This document shows positions 23,165-35,172 of a stretch of 64,000 bases of DNA, piece after piece. Under the pieces are notes generated by a model that saw only the letters and a program-made list of their open reading frames with translations, made no database searches and was not told where the DNA came from. Position 1 is the first letter of the stretch. The number at the start of each line of letters is the position of its first letter. The DNA is from Henckelia pumila (taxonomy: Eukaryota; Streptophyta; Magnoliopsida; Lamiales; Gesneriaceae). A program made the position numbers and the translations under genes. Where the stretch lies: NCBI RefSeq assembly GCF_033568475.1, contig NC_133123.1, positions 61,573,522-61,637,521 on the forward strand, in the 5' to 3' direction.

Positions 23165-23175
23165 CCATCACCCAG
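23165..23175. other. 5S array orientation switch
   Basis: Up to about 23169 the spacer reads in plus orientation (GAATTTGAGTGTCTCCATC). From 23170 it reads as the reverse complement (CACCCAGATCGCACGTCC). The two parts come from different points of the unit and share only two or three bases at the join. All 5S genes to the right are on the minus strand. Confidence 0.9.
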
Positions 23176-23310
23176 ATCGCACGTCCACGTCGTGTGATTC
23201 AGTGTATTGCATCCTTTCTATCCGCGGATTGGACTGAAAGAGTCGGGAATAGGACGGCGAGGAATCGGAGGAACAAGAAGTATGAGTAATAAAAAAAAAT
23301 TAATGAAAAA

Positions 23311-23429
23311 TGGGTGCAACACGAGAACTTCTCAGGGGGTCACCCATCCTAGTACTGCTCTCGCCCAAGCACGCTTAACTTCGGAGTTTTGATGGGATCC
23401 GTTGCTTTAGTGCTATTATGATTGCACTC
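23311..23429 (-). rRNA. 5S rRNA gene copy M1
   Basis: 119 nt. On the gene strand it starts GAGTGCAATC. The A box is intact; the 5' domain is changed at ATAGCACTAAAGCAAC. Confidence 0.85.
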
Positions 23430-23827
23430 AACAGTAAATTACTTCTTTATTGTTTTGTCTCTCGAATTGCGGATCGGAGGAACAGGCGCTGCACTTTCAA
23501 ATGGACATAACTTTTGATCAGCTGAGAGTTACGGGAGCTTTAGCCTGCTCACGCGAAGTTCGTCTCGATACCTACAGCGCGAATCTCGGTCTAAGAGACG
23601 GACACGCTCAAATTCTAACCCGAAGAGGGTATTTCGGGTTGTTTTTTCCGTAGGGTGCGCTGGGACCCACCGAAGCAACCCGCGTCACCCAGATCGCACG
23701 TCCACGTCGAGTGATTCAGTCTATTGCATCTTTTCTATCCTAGGATTCAACTGTAAGAGTCGGGAATAGGACGGCGAGAAATCGGAGGAAAAAAAAGTAC
23801 GAGTAATTAAAAAAAATTAATGAAAAA

Positions 23828-23946
23828 GGGGTGAAACACGAGGACTTCCCAGGGGGTCACTCATCCTAGTACTGCTCTCGCCCAAGCACTCTTAACTTCG
23901 GAGTTCTGATGGGATCCGGTGCATTAGTGCTGGAATGATCGCACCC
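23828..23946 (-). rRNA. 5S rRNA gene copy M2
   Basis: 119 nt with about four or five differences, including AAGAGTG in the A box, GATGAGTGACC in the C box and TTTCACCCC at the 3' end. Confidence 0.87.
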
Positions 23947-24193
23947 AACAGTGAATGAATTCTTTATTGTTTTGTCTCTCAAATTGCGGGTCGGAGGAAC
24001 AGGCGATGCACTTTCAAACGGACATAACTTTCGATCGGCTGAGTGTTATGGGAGCTTTAGCCTGCTCACGCGAAGCTTGTCTCGATACCTACAGCGCGCA
24101 TCTCGGTCTAAGAGAGGAAGATGCTCAAATTCCAACCACGAAGATGGTCTTTCGGGTCGTATTCCCGTTGGGCGCGCTTGGACTCACCAAAGC

Positions 24194-25684
24194 TGTAGTG
24201 ACCCAACCCGGATCCACTATCTAATCAGAGTTATAGTAAAAGCACACGCAATAAAAACTTAAAGTGTAAAGAGCGGATAATTAAAATAGAACAAATCCAG
24301 TCGGCAGAATACAACCGACGCTATCACAAGTGTATAAGTACTGTTATACAACCAAATCGAAGGTTCAGGGTAAATAAATCCCTGTCATCTACAACCTCGC
24401 ACTCCCCAAAGCTCAATCCTGCTGAGAGCCGCCTGGACCGTCCAGCCTCAAACCTGCCCCGCCCCAAGGTACACAATACCCAAATACAGGGGTGTGAGCT
24501 AGAACTCTCAATACGAAGCAATGATATAAATACAAATATGCGCACACAGATGATTTAAAACTCAAGTGAAAACACTTGCTCATGGCGCCGAGAATATACA
24601 GTACCGGCTAAAGAGCTACTCCGCGGGGTACTCGTATATTCCATATCAGGGCTGAGCCAACCCCATCCTGACCCGAATCCAAAACAGGATACAAGCCTCA
24701 TATGAAAACTGTCATACCTGACTCGAGTCCAAAATGAGATCATCGTTCCCTATGGAAACTGTCAATGACTCACATCTCTTCGGATGCAGTCACACGTAAA
24801 ATCATGTATGTGCTAAGACGGTAAAACATGCTAAAACATGATAAAACATATAGCACATACTCATGCAACATATAAGCAAATATATCATGCCGGCTATCTC
24901 GGTCAGTACTTACGTACCTCTAACACCGCTGGTCAAACCTAGCTCCACTGACCTAGACTCCAAGCCTACTAGTCCAGTCTACTGCTACTACAATGCAAAT
25001 ATCTATGCATCAACAATAAAGCTCTAAAAGCCTTAACTAAGCTATTGCATACTCCTAAATATTTTTAGGATGCCAAAGCTATACCTGCGTCCGTCGTTAG
25101 CCCTTTGTTGACGATAGCCTCAAAACTAGGTCAAAGCTCCGCGACGACGTCTAGATCACTAAGCCACTTCCAGATTCCCCGTAGGACGCCTAGATCTCCC
25201 TAGATCTGAGTTAGAAGGCTTAGGAATCAGAGAGAAGAGAGGAAATTGGTGCGAGAAAATGAATTCTCGAACCCTCTATTTATAGGCAACGTTCGGAGCC
25301 TCCGAACCCGGCTCGGACTGTCCGAACTCGATCGGAACCTCCGATCGCACCTTCGGAGCATCCGATCGCTCAATATTACGTCAGCCATGACGTCACCTTG
25401 CTGACGTAAATGATGACGTGCGCCCTGGTCCAGATCGGAGCTTCCGATCTTGCCAACGGAGCGTCCGATCTCGATCGGAGCCTCCGATCCACTTCGGATC
25501 GTCCGAACTCCTCATCGGACCGTCCGATCCTGCTGAACCAATTCAACTAATTCGAGTGCTCTGAATCCATTTCTGAAGTCCGTTATTCCAACAGGAACTT
25601 ACTTAATCATGTCTTACTAAATCTAAACATGATCACATGATTAATTACTCATTTAATCATTAATCAAAAATGCGGGTTACTACA
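24194..25684 (-). repeat. 3' LTR of gypsy-A
   Basis: 1491 bp, matching 37660-39169. Most of the length difference is one near-palindrome unit of about 20 bp in the U3 array. Confidence 0.92.
25275..25520 (-). promoter_or_regulatory. LTR promoter of gypsy-A (3' LTR): TATA box and near-palindrome array
   Basis: Minus-strand TATAAATAGAGG at about 25275-25286, with about nine CGGANNNTCCGA motifs upstream (25290-25520) and two TGACGTCA-like phrases near 25376-25415. Regulatory function is inferred from position. Confidence 0.55.
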
Positions 25685-25720
25685 TTCTCCCCCACTTAAG
25701 AAATTTCGTCCTCGAAATTT
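25685..25720 (-). other. Polypurine tract of gypsy-A and conserved upstream phrase
   Basis: Minus strand CTTAAGTGGGGGAGAA abuts the 3' LTR and would prime plus-strand DNA synthesis. Just before it lies AAATTTCGAGGACGAAATTT, a phrase common before the polypurine tract in plant chromoviruses. Confidence 0.82.
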
Positions 25721-25886
25721 AAGTCTTAGAGGAAAACTTAAATAGCCAACCAAATGTTCTTTATTACAACTGAACAAGTGTAAACTCGATACACAGAAGT
25801 ACAAAATTTCAAAATAAATCGGGGTGCTCGGCTAACATCCGGCTCTCCAAATCCCAAGTAGCTTCCTCTGTACCTCTGCGCTGCCA

Positions 25887-27892
25887 CTATACCATAACTA
25901 ATGGTATGCGCTTGTTACGAAGTACCTTGTCCTTCCTGTCAAGAATCCGTAGGGGTTTCTCCACATACGATAGATCTCGATCTACCTTTACCTCTGTCGG
26001 ATGCAAAATATGCAACTCGTCTGCCACATACTGCCTCAACAAGGACACGTGGAACACATCGTGGATCTCCGAAAGATCGGGTGGCAAGGCCAGACGATAA
26101 GCAACATCCCCAACCTTCTCGAGAATCTTGAAAGGACCAATAAATCTAGGTGTCAGCTTACCCTTGTGACCAAACCTCAGCACCTTTCGGAAAGGTGACA
26201 CACGCAAGAAAAAATATTCCCCTACCTCAAAATGAAGTGGCCTGCCGTGAGTGTTCGCGTAGCTAGCCTGTCGATCCTGGGCTGCCTTAACCCTGTGTCG
26301 GATCAATTCTACTGCATCGATCATCTGTTAAATCATCTGAGGACCCTCAACCTGACGCTCTCCAACCTCGTCCCAAAACAAAGGTGTACGACAACGGCGT
26401 CCATAAAGATCCTCAAATGGTGCCATGCCAATGCTGCGATGGAAACTATTGTTGTAGGCAAACTCCACCAAGGGTAAATGATCATGCCACGCTGGACCAA
26501 AATCCATCACTGCCGCACGAAGCATATCCTCTAGAGTGCGAATAGTATGTTCCGACTGTCCGTCCGTCTCTGGATGATAAGCCGTACTCAAGCTCAAAGT
26601 AGTACCAAGGGCTCGCTGGAAACTACCCCAAAATCTCGAGGTGAATCTCGGATCTCTATCGCTGACAATGCTCAACGGAATCCCATGCAATTGCACAATC
26701 TCCCGCACATACAATTGCGTCATCCTATCAAAGGTGTAATCGCGGTTATAGGGAAGAAAATGCGCTGACTTCGACAACCGATCCACGACAACCCAAATAG
26801 CATCACAATTCCTGGAAGACATAGGCAAGTGGGTGATAAAGTCCATCATCACATGCTCCCACTTCCATTCAGGAATCTCTAAGCTGTGAAGTAATCCTCC
26901 GGGTTGTCTAAACTCTGCCTTGACTTGTTGACACACAAGGCATCGGGATACAAACTGATAAACGCTGCGCTTCATCCCTTTCCACCAAAATCGAGTGCGA
27001 AGATCCTTATACATCTTCATGCTGTCTGGATGTATAGAGAATCGACTGCGGTGAGCTTGCGATAAGATCTCATCCCTCAAAGTAGAATCCTCGGGTACCA
27101 CTACTCGACCAGAAAGACACAACAGACCGTCCCCTTGCAGATGAAAACCAGAAGTATTATCACCCTCAGCCAGGCGGGCCAAATTCTGAGTCTTCAGATC
27201 AGAATTCTGAGCTTCCCGGATTCGTCGATACAACGCTGGCTCTGCAAGCACAGAAGAAACACGAATCCCTTGCTGTTCTTTCTTATGACGGAATGTGAAT
27301 CCTAAAGAAAAACACTCCTCCACTTCCTTAGAAATTGAACTGGTATGAAGGGAACTCACATAAACCTTGCGACTAAGTGCATCAGCAACGGGATTAGAAG
27401 AACCTGGATGGTACTTGATCTCACAATCGTAATCCTTCAACAGATCCATCCAACGACTCTGCCGCATGTTCAACTCAGCCTGAGTGAACAGATACTTCAA
27501 ACTCTTATGATCGGTGAAGATCTCAAATCGTTCTCCGTACAAATAGTGACGCCATATCTTAAGATCAAAGACAATGGCTGCAAGCTCTAAATCATGTACG
27601 GGATAGTTCTCCTCGTGAGTCTTCAGATGTCTGGAAGCAAAAGTGATCACGTGGCCATTCTGAGTCAACACACACCCCAAACCCTGGAGAGAAGCATCAG
27701 TGAAGACTACAAAACCACATGATCCAGACGGTAAAGCAAGAACTGGATCTGTCGTCAAACGACGTCTCAACTCACGAAAAATGTCTTCATAAGCATCAGA
27801 CCAAACAAAAGAAACGTCTTTCTTCGTCAACTGAGTCAAAGGCTTAGCTATCTGAGAGAAATTCTCCACAAAACGACGATAGTATCCTGCTA
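25887..27892 (-). pseudogene. gypsy-A pol, 3' part: RNase H, integrase, C-terminal tail
   Basis: On the minus strand this encodes RNase H ([10 protein letters not shown] near 27700, then DHKSLKYLF), the integrase zinc finger near 27060-26930, the catalytic core (MDFITHLP near 26840, VSDRDPRF near 26660, DGQSEHT near 26560) and a tail ([19 protein letters not shown]) leading toward a chromodomain region. The guest gypsy-B separates it from RT. This is a fossil coding region. Confidence 0.85.
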
Positions 27893-29231
27893 TGTAGTGA
27901 CCCTTACCCGGATCACCTACTAAACAGAACTTAGGCATGCAATTAACTTAATAAAACAGATATCAGAATAAAACTGCGGAAACCAATAACATTATACAAT
28001 CCCAAGTAAAGGAATCTGTAATTATCCAATAATATACAACCAAATCGAATAGTTGTATAAACCCAAACAACAGTAATAAAGCCTAGACAAAGCTCCAGCT
28101 GGCCAACCACTGACTAGCCCCTCCTGGATCCACCCTCCTCGTCCAATCGCAAACCTGCCCCATGGAATAGGGTGTCCAAAAAATACAGAGTACGAGACGT
28201 GAGCATAAAACGCTCAGTGCGAGAGTATGAGTATACATGCATGCAAAGTGAACTCCCTATAGACTCGAGGTCAAGGATCAGATAACAGAGACAGACCGGG
28301 CCCTGGTATGTAGCACGCTGTGCCGTCGCTTCAGGAGGTGGCTCCCATACCGAGATAACTGTGGATACGCCGGACCCAAATCGATGGAAGTCCATCCACT
28401 AACAGGATAGGGTAAAACCCTACTAACAGACATCTCGAAAGAGATACAGCAAGATGCAAATGAATGCAGCATAATATCATGGCATATAAATCATGCAGTC
28501 ACGTAATACATGCATACTCAGTCAGGATATCTCGAACAGTACTTTCGTACCTCAAAACAGTGCAAGCTCTACCAACTCTAGGTCCACGCCTATAGTCTGC
28601 TCTACACTGCCAAATGATACTACTATCATTAAAGTGCTCTAAAAGCCTTAACTAAGCTATTGCATACTCCTAAATATTTATAGGGAGCAAAAGCTATACC
28701 TTCGTCCGTCGTTAGCCCTTTGATGTCGATGCCTCCAGAACTTGGGCACAACTCCGCTACGACTACCGAACGTCTAGACGACTCCCGGTTCAAGCCTAGG
28801 AAGGCTAGAACAACTCGAATATGACTAAAAATAGAGAGGAAATCCGGAATTGGCAAGGAGAAATGAAGTCTCGGCCTTCTATTTATAGACAACGATCGGA
28901 GCCTCCGATCCTCGATCGGAACGTCCGAACCTCGATCGGAACGTCCGATCCTGCCATCGGAGCTTCCAAAGATCCTGATCTGCCACGTGTCAAAATATCA
29001 CTTGATGACTCCGGATAGGGGTGATCGGAGCCTCCGGTCCTGATCGGAGCTTCCGATCCAGCCACACGTCATGGATGACGTAATATCATCGGTGCCTCCG
29101 ATCCTCATCGGAGCTTCCGATCCCGATCGGAGCTTCCGATCGTCCCTTCGGAGCTTCCGATCCGTCCAATCCCCAATTTATTTAATTAGCATTAATCCTT
29201 TAATTACTCAATTAGGGCACGGGCTACTACA
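27893..29231 (-). repeat. 3' LTR of gypsy-B
   Basis: 1339 bp, TGTAGTGACCCTTACCC to GGGCTACTACA; 19 bp longer than its partner at 33848 because of one extra U3 motif. Confidence 0.94.
28878..29163 (-). promoter_or_regulatory. LTR promoter of gypsy-B (3' LTR): TATA box and near-palindrome array
   Basis: About ten copies of GATCGGAGCTTCCGATC-like motifs lie at 28891-29163, ending at a minus-strand TATAAATAGAAGG. A CACGTGT/ACGTCA-type phrase pair sits among them. Confidence 0.6.
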
Positions 29232-29268
29232 TTCTCCCCCACTTAAGATATTTCGTCCTCGAAATCAG
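29232..29268 (-). other. Polypurine tract of gypsy-B
   Basis: Minus strand CTTAAGTGGGGGAGAA next to the 3' LTR, preceded by ATTTCGAGGACGAAAT as in gypsy-A. Confidence 0.82.
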
Positions 29269-29366
29269 ATCTTAAGTACCGAATGCAAATACAGAAATCA
29301 GAAACATTCTTTATTCAAATCAAACGTTTACAGAGTTTGCAACTGAATAAAACTTAAAGAATGAAA

Positions 29367-32300
29367 TCAAAACAACTCAGGATGGTCTTTATGCATCCTG
29401 TCCTCAAGCTCCCAAGTAGCTTCCTCAGTGCCTCGGCGCTGCCACTGAACTAAAACCAAAGGAATGACTTTGTTCCGTAAAACCTTATCCTTAAAATCAA
29501 GGATGCGAAGAGGTTTCTCAACATAAGTCAAATCCTTGTCTACCTGAACCTCAGATCGCTGCAGAATATGAGATTCATCCGCCACATACCGTCGCAACAG
29601 AGATACGTGGAACACGTCGTGAATACTGGATAGATGCGGTGGCAATGCTAGTCGATAAGCCAAATCGCCAATACTCTCCAAGATCTCAAACGGACCGATA
29701 AATCTGGGAGACAACTTGCCCTTAAGGCCAAATCTGAGAATATTGCGGAAAGGTGACACTCTCAGAAACACTTTCTCCCCGACCTCGAACTGCAAAGGCC
29801 TACGCTTGATATTAGCATAGCTGGCCTAACGATCCTGTGCAGTCTTAATCCGTTTCTTGATCTGATCAACAATGTCTATCGCCTGCTGGATAAACTCCGG
29901 TCCTTCAGCCTGTCTCTCCCCCACTTCTTCCCAGAAGAGTGGAGTATGACAACGTCGCCCATACAACGCTTCAAAAGGTGCCATCCCAATACTAGTGTGA
30001 TAGCTGTTGTGGTAAGCGAACTCGATCAACGGCAAATGATCCTGCCAGGCTGAACCAAAATCCATGACGCACGCTCTAAGCATATCCTCTAACGTACGGA
30101 TAGTGCGCTCTGACTGACCATCAGTCTCTGGATGATAGGCTGTACTCAAACTGAGAGTAGTACCCATCGCACGCTGAACACTCCCCCAGAACCTAGAAGT
30201 AAACCTGGGGTCCCGATTGCTGACAATGCTCACAGGCACTCCATGAAGTCGGATGATCTCCTGAATTTACAACCGAGCCATGCGATCCACAGAGTACTCT
30301 CGGCTATAGGCAATGAAATGCGCTGACTTGGTGAGTCGGTCCACCACCACCCAGATAGCATCACAGTTCCTCGGGGATACCGGCAAATGGGTCACAAAGT
30401 CCATAGTGATAAACTCCCATTTCCATTCAGGAATAGGCAGACTGTGAAGCAATCCTCCAGGTCGTCGGTGCTCTGCCTTGACCTGTTGACACACCAAACA
30501 TCTCGAAACAAACTGATAAACACTGCGTTTCATTCCCTTCCACTAGAAACGAGTACGTAGATCCTTGTACATCTTGTTGCTCCCAGGATGAATACTCAAC
30601 TTAGTGCGATGTGCCTGAGATAAAATCTCCTCTCGCAACTCTTCATCCTGTGGAATCACAAGCCTACCAGACAAACACAGAAAGCCATCTGACTGATAAT
30701 GAAATCCAGACGAGCTACCCTCGTTAGCTAGACGAGCTAAACGCTGGGTCTTTGAATCAGACATCTGAGCATCTCGGATCCGCGAGTACAAGGCTGGCTC
30801 AGATAATATCGCAAACATCTGGATACTCTGCATACCTTTCTTATGCTTGAAGGTATAACCTGAAGTACAACAGTCACTGATCGCACTAGACATCGAACAA
30901 GTCTGAAGTGCGGATAGTCGCACCTTGCGACTCAAAGCATCAGCGGTGAGATTAGCAGCTCCCGGATGGTACTTAATCTCGCAATCATAGTCCTTAAGCA
31001 AGTCCATCCAACGTCTCTGTCTCATGTTCAATTCTGCCTGAGTGAACAAATACTTGAGACTCTTATGGTCGGTGAAGATCTCAAATTTCTCGCCATAAAG
31101 ATAATGACGCCAGATCTTCAAAGCGAACACAATGGCTGCTAACTCCAAATCATGGACTGGGTAGTTGTCCTCGTGAAGCTTTAGCTGTCTAGAAGCGTAT
31201 GCGATCACATGCCCATTATGAGTCAGGACACAACCTAACCCCTGAAGAGAAGCATCCGTGTAAACTACATACCCTCCAGATCCTGACGGTAATGCTAACA
31301 CCGGCGCAGAAGTCAACCGCCGTCGAAGCTCACGGAAATTCTCCTCACACTCGAAAGACCACTCAAAATCCACACCCTTGCGGGTAAGCTGCGTCAACGG
31401 TCGAGCTAACTGAGAGAAATTCAGAATGAAGCGACGATAATACCCTGCTAGACCCAGAAAACTACGGATCTCAGCAACCGTCGTCGGACGCGACCAATTA
31501 AGTACCGCTTCAATATTCCTTGGATCAACAGAAATCCCTTCCCTGGATATGATATGGCCAAGAAAGACCACTCTATCCATCCAGAACTCACACTTGCTCA
31601 GCTTGGCGTATAACTGCTCATCTCGAAGAGTCTGTAGTACCAACCGCAAGTGAGAAACATGCTCTTCCGTATTACGCGAATACACCAAGATGTCGTCAAT
31701 GAAGACCACGACAAACTTGTCCAAATACTCCCTGAAGACACGGTTCATCAGATCCATGAATATAGCCGGCGCATTAGTCAAACCAAATGGCATCACTAGG
31801 AACTCGTAATGCCCATAGCGAGTACGGAATGCAGTCTTGGCTACGTCCTGATCACGGACTCTCAACTGATGATACCCAGATCTCAAGTCAATCTTGGAGT
31901 AAATTGATGTGCCCTGCAGCTGGTCAAACAAGTCATCAACACGAGGCAACGGATACTTGTTCTTCACAGTGACTCGATTCAGCTGCCGATAGTCAATGCA
32001 CAGCCGCATCGACCCATCCTTCTTCTTTACGAAGAGAACAGGAGCTCCCCAAGGAGATACACTAGGACGAATGTACCCCTTGTCCAAAAGATCCTGTAGC
32101 TGATTCTTTAACTCACGCATCTCTGACGGAGCCAGACGATACGGTGCTCTAGAAACAGGCGAAGTACCCGGCATCAACTCTATGCCAAACTCGACTTCCC
32201 TAGCAGGAGGAAAACCCGGAATCTCATCAGGAAACACATCTGGAAATTCATCCACAACAGGAATGCTCTCTATCCCAAAACTCTCAGCGGAAAAATCAAC

Positions 32301-33782
32301 TGCATAGATAAGGTAGCCTTCCCCGCCAGACTCTAGAGCTCGACAGGCTCTCAAAGCTGATACCAAAGGCATCGGGGGTCGCGCTCCCTCACCATAGAAA
32401 AACCAACTCTCACTCCCTTTTGGATGAAAGCGTACTAATCTCTGATAGCAGTCCACTGAAGCTCGATAGGTAGTCAGCACATCTATTCCCAGAATGCAAT
32501 CAAAGTCGTCCATCGCCAGGACCATGAGATTCGCTAACAGAATGTTCCCTTCGAACTCTAAAGGGCAACCCATCACTAGACGCTTAGCCAAAACAGATTG
32601 GCCCGTCGGAGTAGAAACAGACATCACTACGTCTAGTGCAATGCATGGTAACTTATGCCTCTTAACAAAACGTGCAGAAATGAAGGAATGAGATGCACCA
32701 GTGTCAATAAGTACAAGAGCAGGTATACCATAAAGCATAAATGTACCTGCGATGACTTTCTCATTCTCCTCCACAGCCTGATCATGTCTCAGGGCAAACA
32801 CCTGGCCAGAAGCTCGTGGCCTCAAATGAGAACTCCCAGCAGACTGTCCCTGCGACCTCTGCTGTACAGTAGCCTGAGAACCCGATCCTGAACCAGATCC
32901 AGAACCGCCTCCCCCAGACTGTGGACAATCCCTCCGGATATGACCAGTCTCTTCACAACGGAAACAAGCTCCAGAAGCTCTACGGCACTTGTCGGATGGA
33001 TGGTTCTTCCCACAGTGATCACACTTGTCCTTCTTACCGAAACGGACAACACCTCCAGAACCAGAGGAAGAAGAAGATCCAGACTTCTTGAAAGTTTGGG
33101 CACGGGGACCCAAAGAACTAGTAGGTCTCGACTGAGAGAAAGACCTGTTCCGCCGAATGCTGTCCTCCGCCTGGTGACAACGGCTCACCAAACCCTCGTA
33201 GGACATGTCGTCACCAACCGCCACACGGTCATGGATCTCAGGGTTAAGGCCCTGAAGGAACAGATTATACTTCATCTCTGAGCTATCAGCAATCTCGGGG
33301 CAATAGGATAGCAGATCAAAGAACCTCTGCTGATACTCATTGATAGACATGGTTCCCTGTCGCAGACTCAGTAGCTCGCCTGCCTTCGACTGTCGGAGTG
33401 CAGGAGGAAAATACCGCTTTTGGAAAGCTGTGCGAAACTCGGCCCAGGTGGCCACTCCTCTCGCTGCAACAAAAGGTGTAGAAGTAAACCTCCACCACCT
33501 GCGCGCACGCCCATCCAGAAGATAGCCAAGGGTCTCCACCTTCTGCTCATCGGTGCATTGGAAAGTCTGAAAAGTCGTCTCCATGCGGTCTAACCAGTTC
33601 TCCGCATCCTCCGGAGACTCACCTCCAACTAAGGGCTTAGGACCCATAGCTAAGAATCGACGCACAGTGAAACGCTCGTCGTCATGGTGACGATGACGCC
33701 GTTCTCGACGAGGTTCCCGGTCGGCATCACCCCAACGCCCACCAACACTGCCATGAGAACTCTGGTCGTCACGATTTGACAT
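29367..33782 (-). pseudogene. gypsy-B gag-pol region
   Basis: Reading on the minus strand: gag (33782 to about 32870) with CCHC knuckle [14 protein letters not shown] near 32960-32920; protease with IDTGASHSF near 32700; RT (about 32140-31560) with FIDDILVYS near 31690; RNase H (about 31340-30920) with [10 protein letters not shown]; integrase (about 30600-29860) with HHCC finger, MDFVTHLP and DGQSERT; a C-terminal chromodomain-like end with WELEDRM. The order PR-RT-RH-IN marks Ty3/gypsy. About three breaks; otherwise very well preserved, in line with the low LTR divergence. Confidence 0.9.
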
Positions 33783-33831
33783 CTACAAAAATACCTCAAG
33801 ATGAGACTAAATCCCAAGAAATCTTTTGCAT

Positions 33832-33843
33832 GCTCTGATACCA
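33832..33843 (-). other. Primer binding site of gypsy-B
   Basis: Minus strand TGGTATCAGAGC, initiator Met tRNA type, four bases from the 5' LTR. Confidence 0.88.
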
Positions 33844-33847
33844 TAAA

Positions 33848-35167
33848 TGTAGTGACCCTTACCCGGATCACCTACTAAACAGAACTTAGGCATGCAATTA
33901 ACTTAATAAAATAGATATCAGAATAAAACTGCGGAAACCAATAACATTATACAATCCCAAGTAAAGGAATCTGTAATTATCCAATAATATACAACCAAAT
34001 CGAATAGTTGTATAAACCCAAACAACAGTAATAAAGCCTAGACGAAGCTCCAGCTGGCCAACCACTGACTAGCCCCTCCTGGATCCACCCTCCTCGTCCA
34101 ATCGCAAACCTGCCCCATGGAATAGGGTGTCCAGAAAATACAGAGTACGAGACGTGAGCATAAAACGCTCAGTGCGAGAGTATGAGTATACATGCATGCA
34201 AAGTGAACTCCCTATAGACTCGAGGTCAAGGATCAGATAACAGAGACAGACCGGGCCCTGGTATGTAGCACGCTGTGCCGTCTCTTCAGGAGGTGGCTCC
34301 CATACCGAGATAACTGTGGATACGACGGACCCAAATCGATGGAAGTCCATCCACTAACAGGATAGGGTAAAACCCTACTAACAGACATCTCGAAAGAGAT
34401 ACAACAAGATGCAAATGAATGCAGCATAATATCATGGCATATAAATCATGCAGTCACGTAATACATGCATACTCAGTCAGGATATCTCGAACAGTACTTT
34501 CGTACCTCAAAACAGTGCAAGCTCTACCAACTCTAGGTCCACGCCTATAGTCTACTCTACACTGCCAAATGATACTACTATCATTAAAGTGCTCTAAAAG
34601 CCTTAACTAAGCTATTGCATACTCCTAAATATTTATAGGGAGCAAAAGCTATACCTTCGTCCGTCGTTAGCCCTTTGATGTCGATGCCTCCAGAACTTGG
34701 GCACAACTCCGCTACGACTACCGAACGTCTAGACGACTCCCGGTTCAAGCCTAGGAAGGCTAGAACAACTCGAATATGACTAAAAATAGAGAGGAAATCC
34801 GGAATTGGCAAGGAGAAATGAAGTCTCGGCCTTCTATTTATAGACAACGATCGGAGCCTCCGATCCTCGATCGGAACATCCGAACCTCGATCGGAACGTC
34901 CGATCCTGCCATCGGAGCTTCCGAAGATCCTGATCTGCCACGTGTCAAAATATCACTTGATGACTCCGGATAGGGGTGATCGGAGCCTCCGGTCCTGATC
35001 GGAGCTTCCGATCCAGCCACACGTCATGGATGACGTAATATCATCGGAGCTTCCGATCCCGATCGGAGCTTCCGATCGTCCCTTCGGAGCTTCCGATCCG
35101 TCCAATCCCCAATTTATTTAATTAGCATTAATCCTTTAATTACTCAATTAGGGCACGGGCTACTACA
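33848..35167 (-). repeat. 5' LTR of gypsy-B
   Basis: 1320 bp, nearly identical to 27893-29231. The TATA region is at about 34833-34845 and the U3 motif array at 34847-35098, one unit shorter than the partner. Confidence 0.94.
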
Positions 35168-35172
35168 TGCTA

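Larger units (their letters stand above)
17168..23169 (+). repeat. 5S rDNA array block 2 (plus strand)
   Basis: Continuation of the plus-oriented array, units of 500-521 bp. Spacers are subfamily I up to about 18.9 kb and subfamily II beyond (GTGAACGTGCG, CTTACTCGTAC, ACGCCCC, CTGCAGCTCCTG). The last unit is shortened at about 23105 and ends in mid-spacer at the orientation switch. Confidence 0.92.
23170..24193 (-). repeat. 5S rDNA array block 3 (minus strand)
   Basis: Two units in reverse orientation with subfamily I spacers (CACGTCCACGTC on the plus strand). It ends at AAAGC, the left target duplication of gypsy-A. Confidence 0.92.
27893..35167 (-). mobile_element. Ty3/gypsy element gypsy-B, nested in gypsy-A
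   Basis: 7275 bp with both LTRs, primer site and polypurine tract. A perfect 5-bp target duplication TGCTA (27888-27892 and 35168-35172) places it inside the gypsy-A pol gene. Same orientation as its host element. The LTRs differ at about nine sites plus one 19-bp array unit, under 1% by eye, so it is young. The coding region is near complete but broken in about three places. Same family as gypsy-C. Confidence 0.94.

Noticed and set aside
7557-24193. CRISPR-like array because of regular repeats
   Set aside because: The repeats are 5S genes with long homologous spacers in a plant genome; no short repeat with unique spacers.
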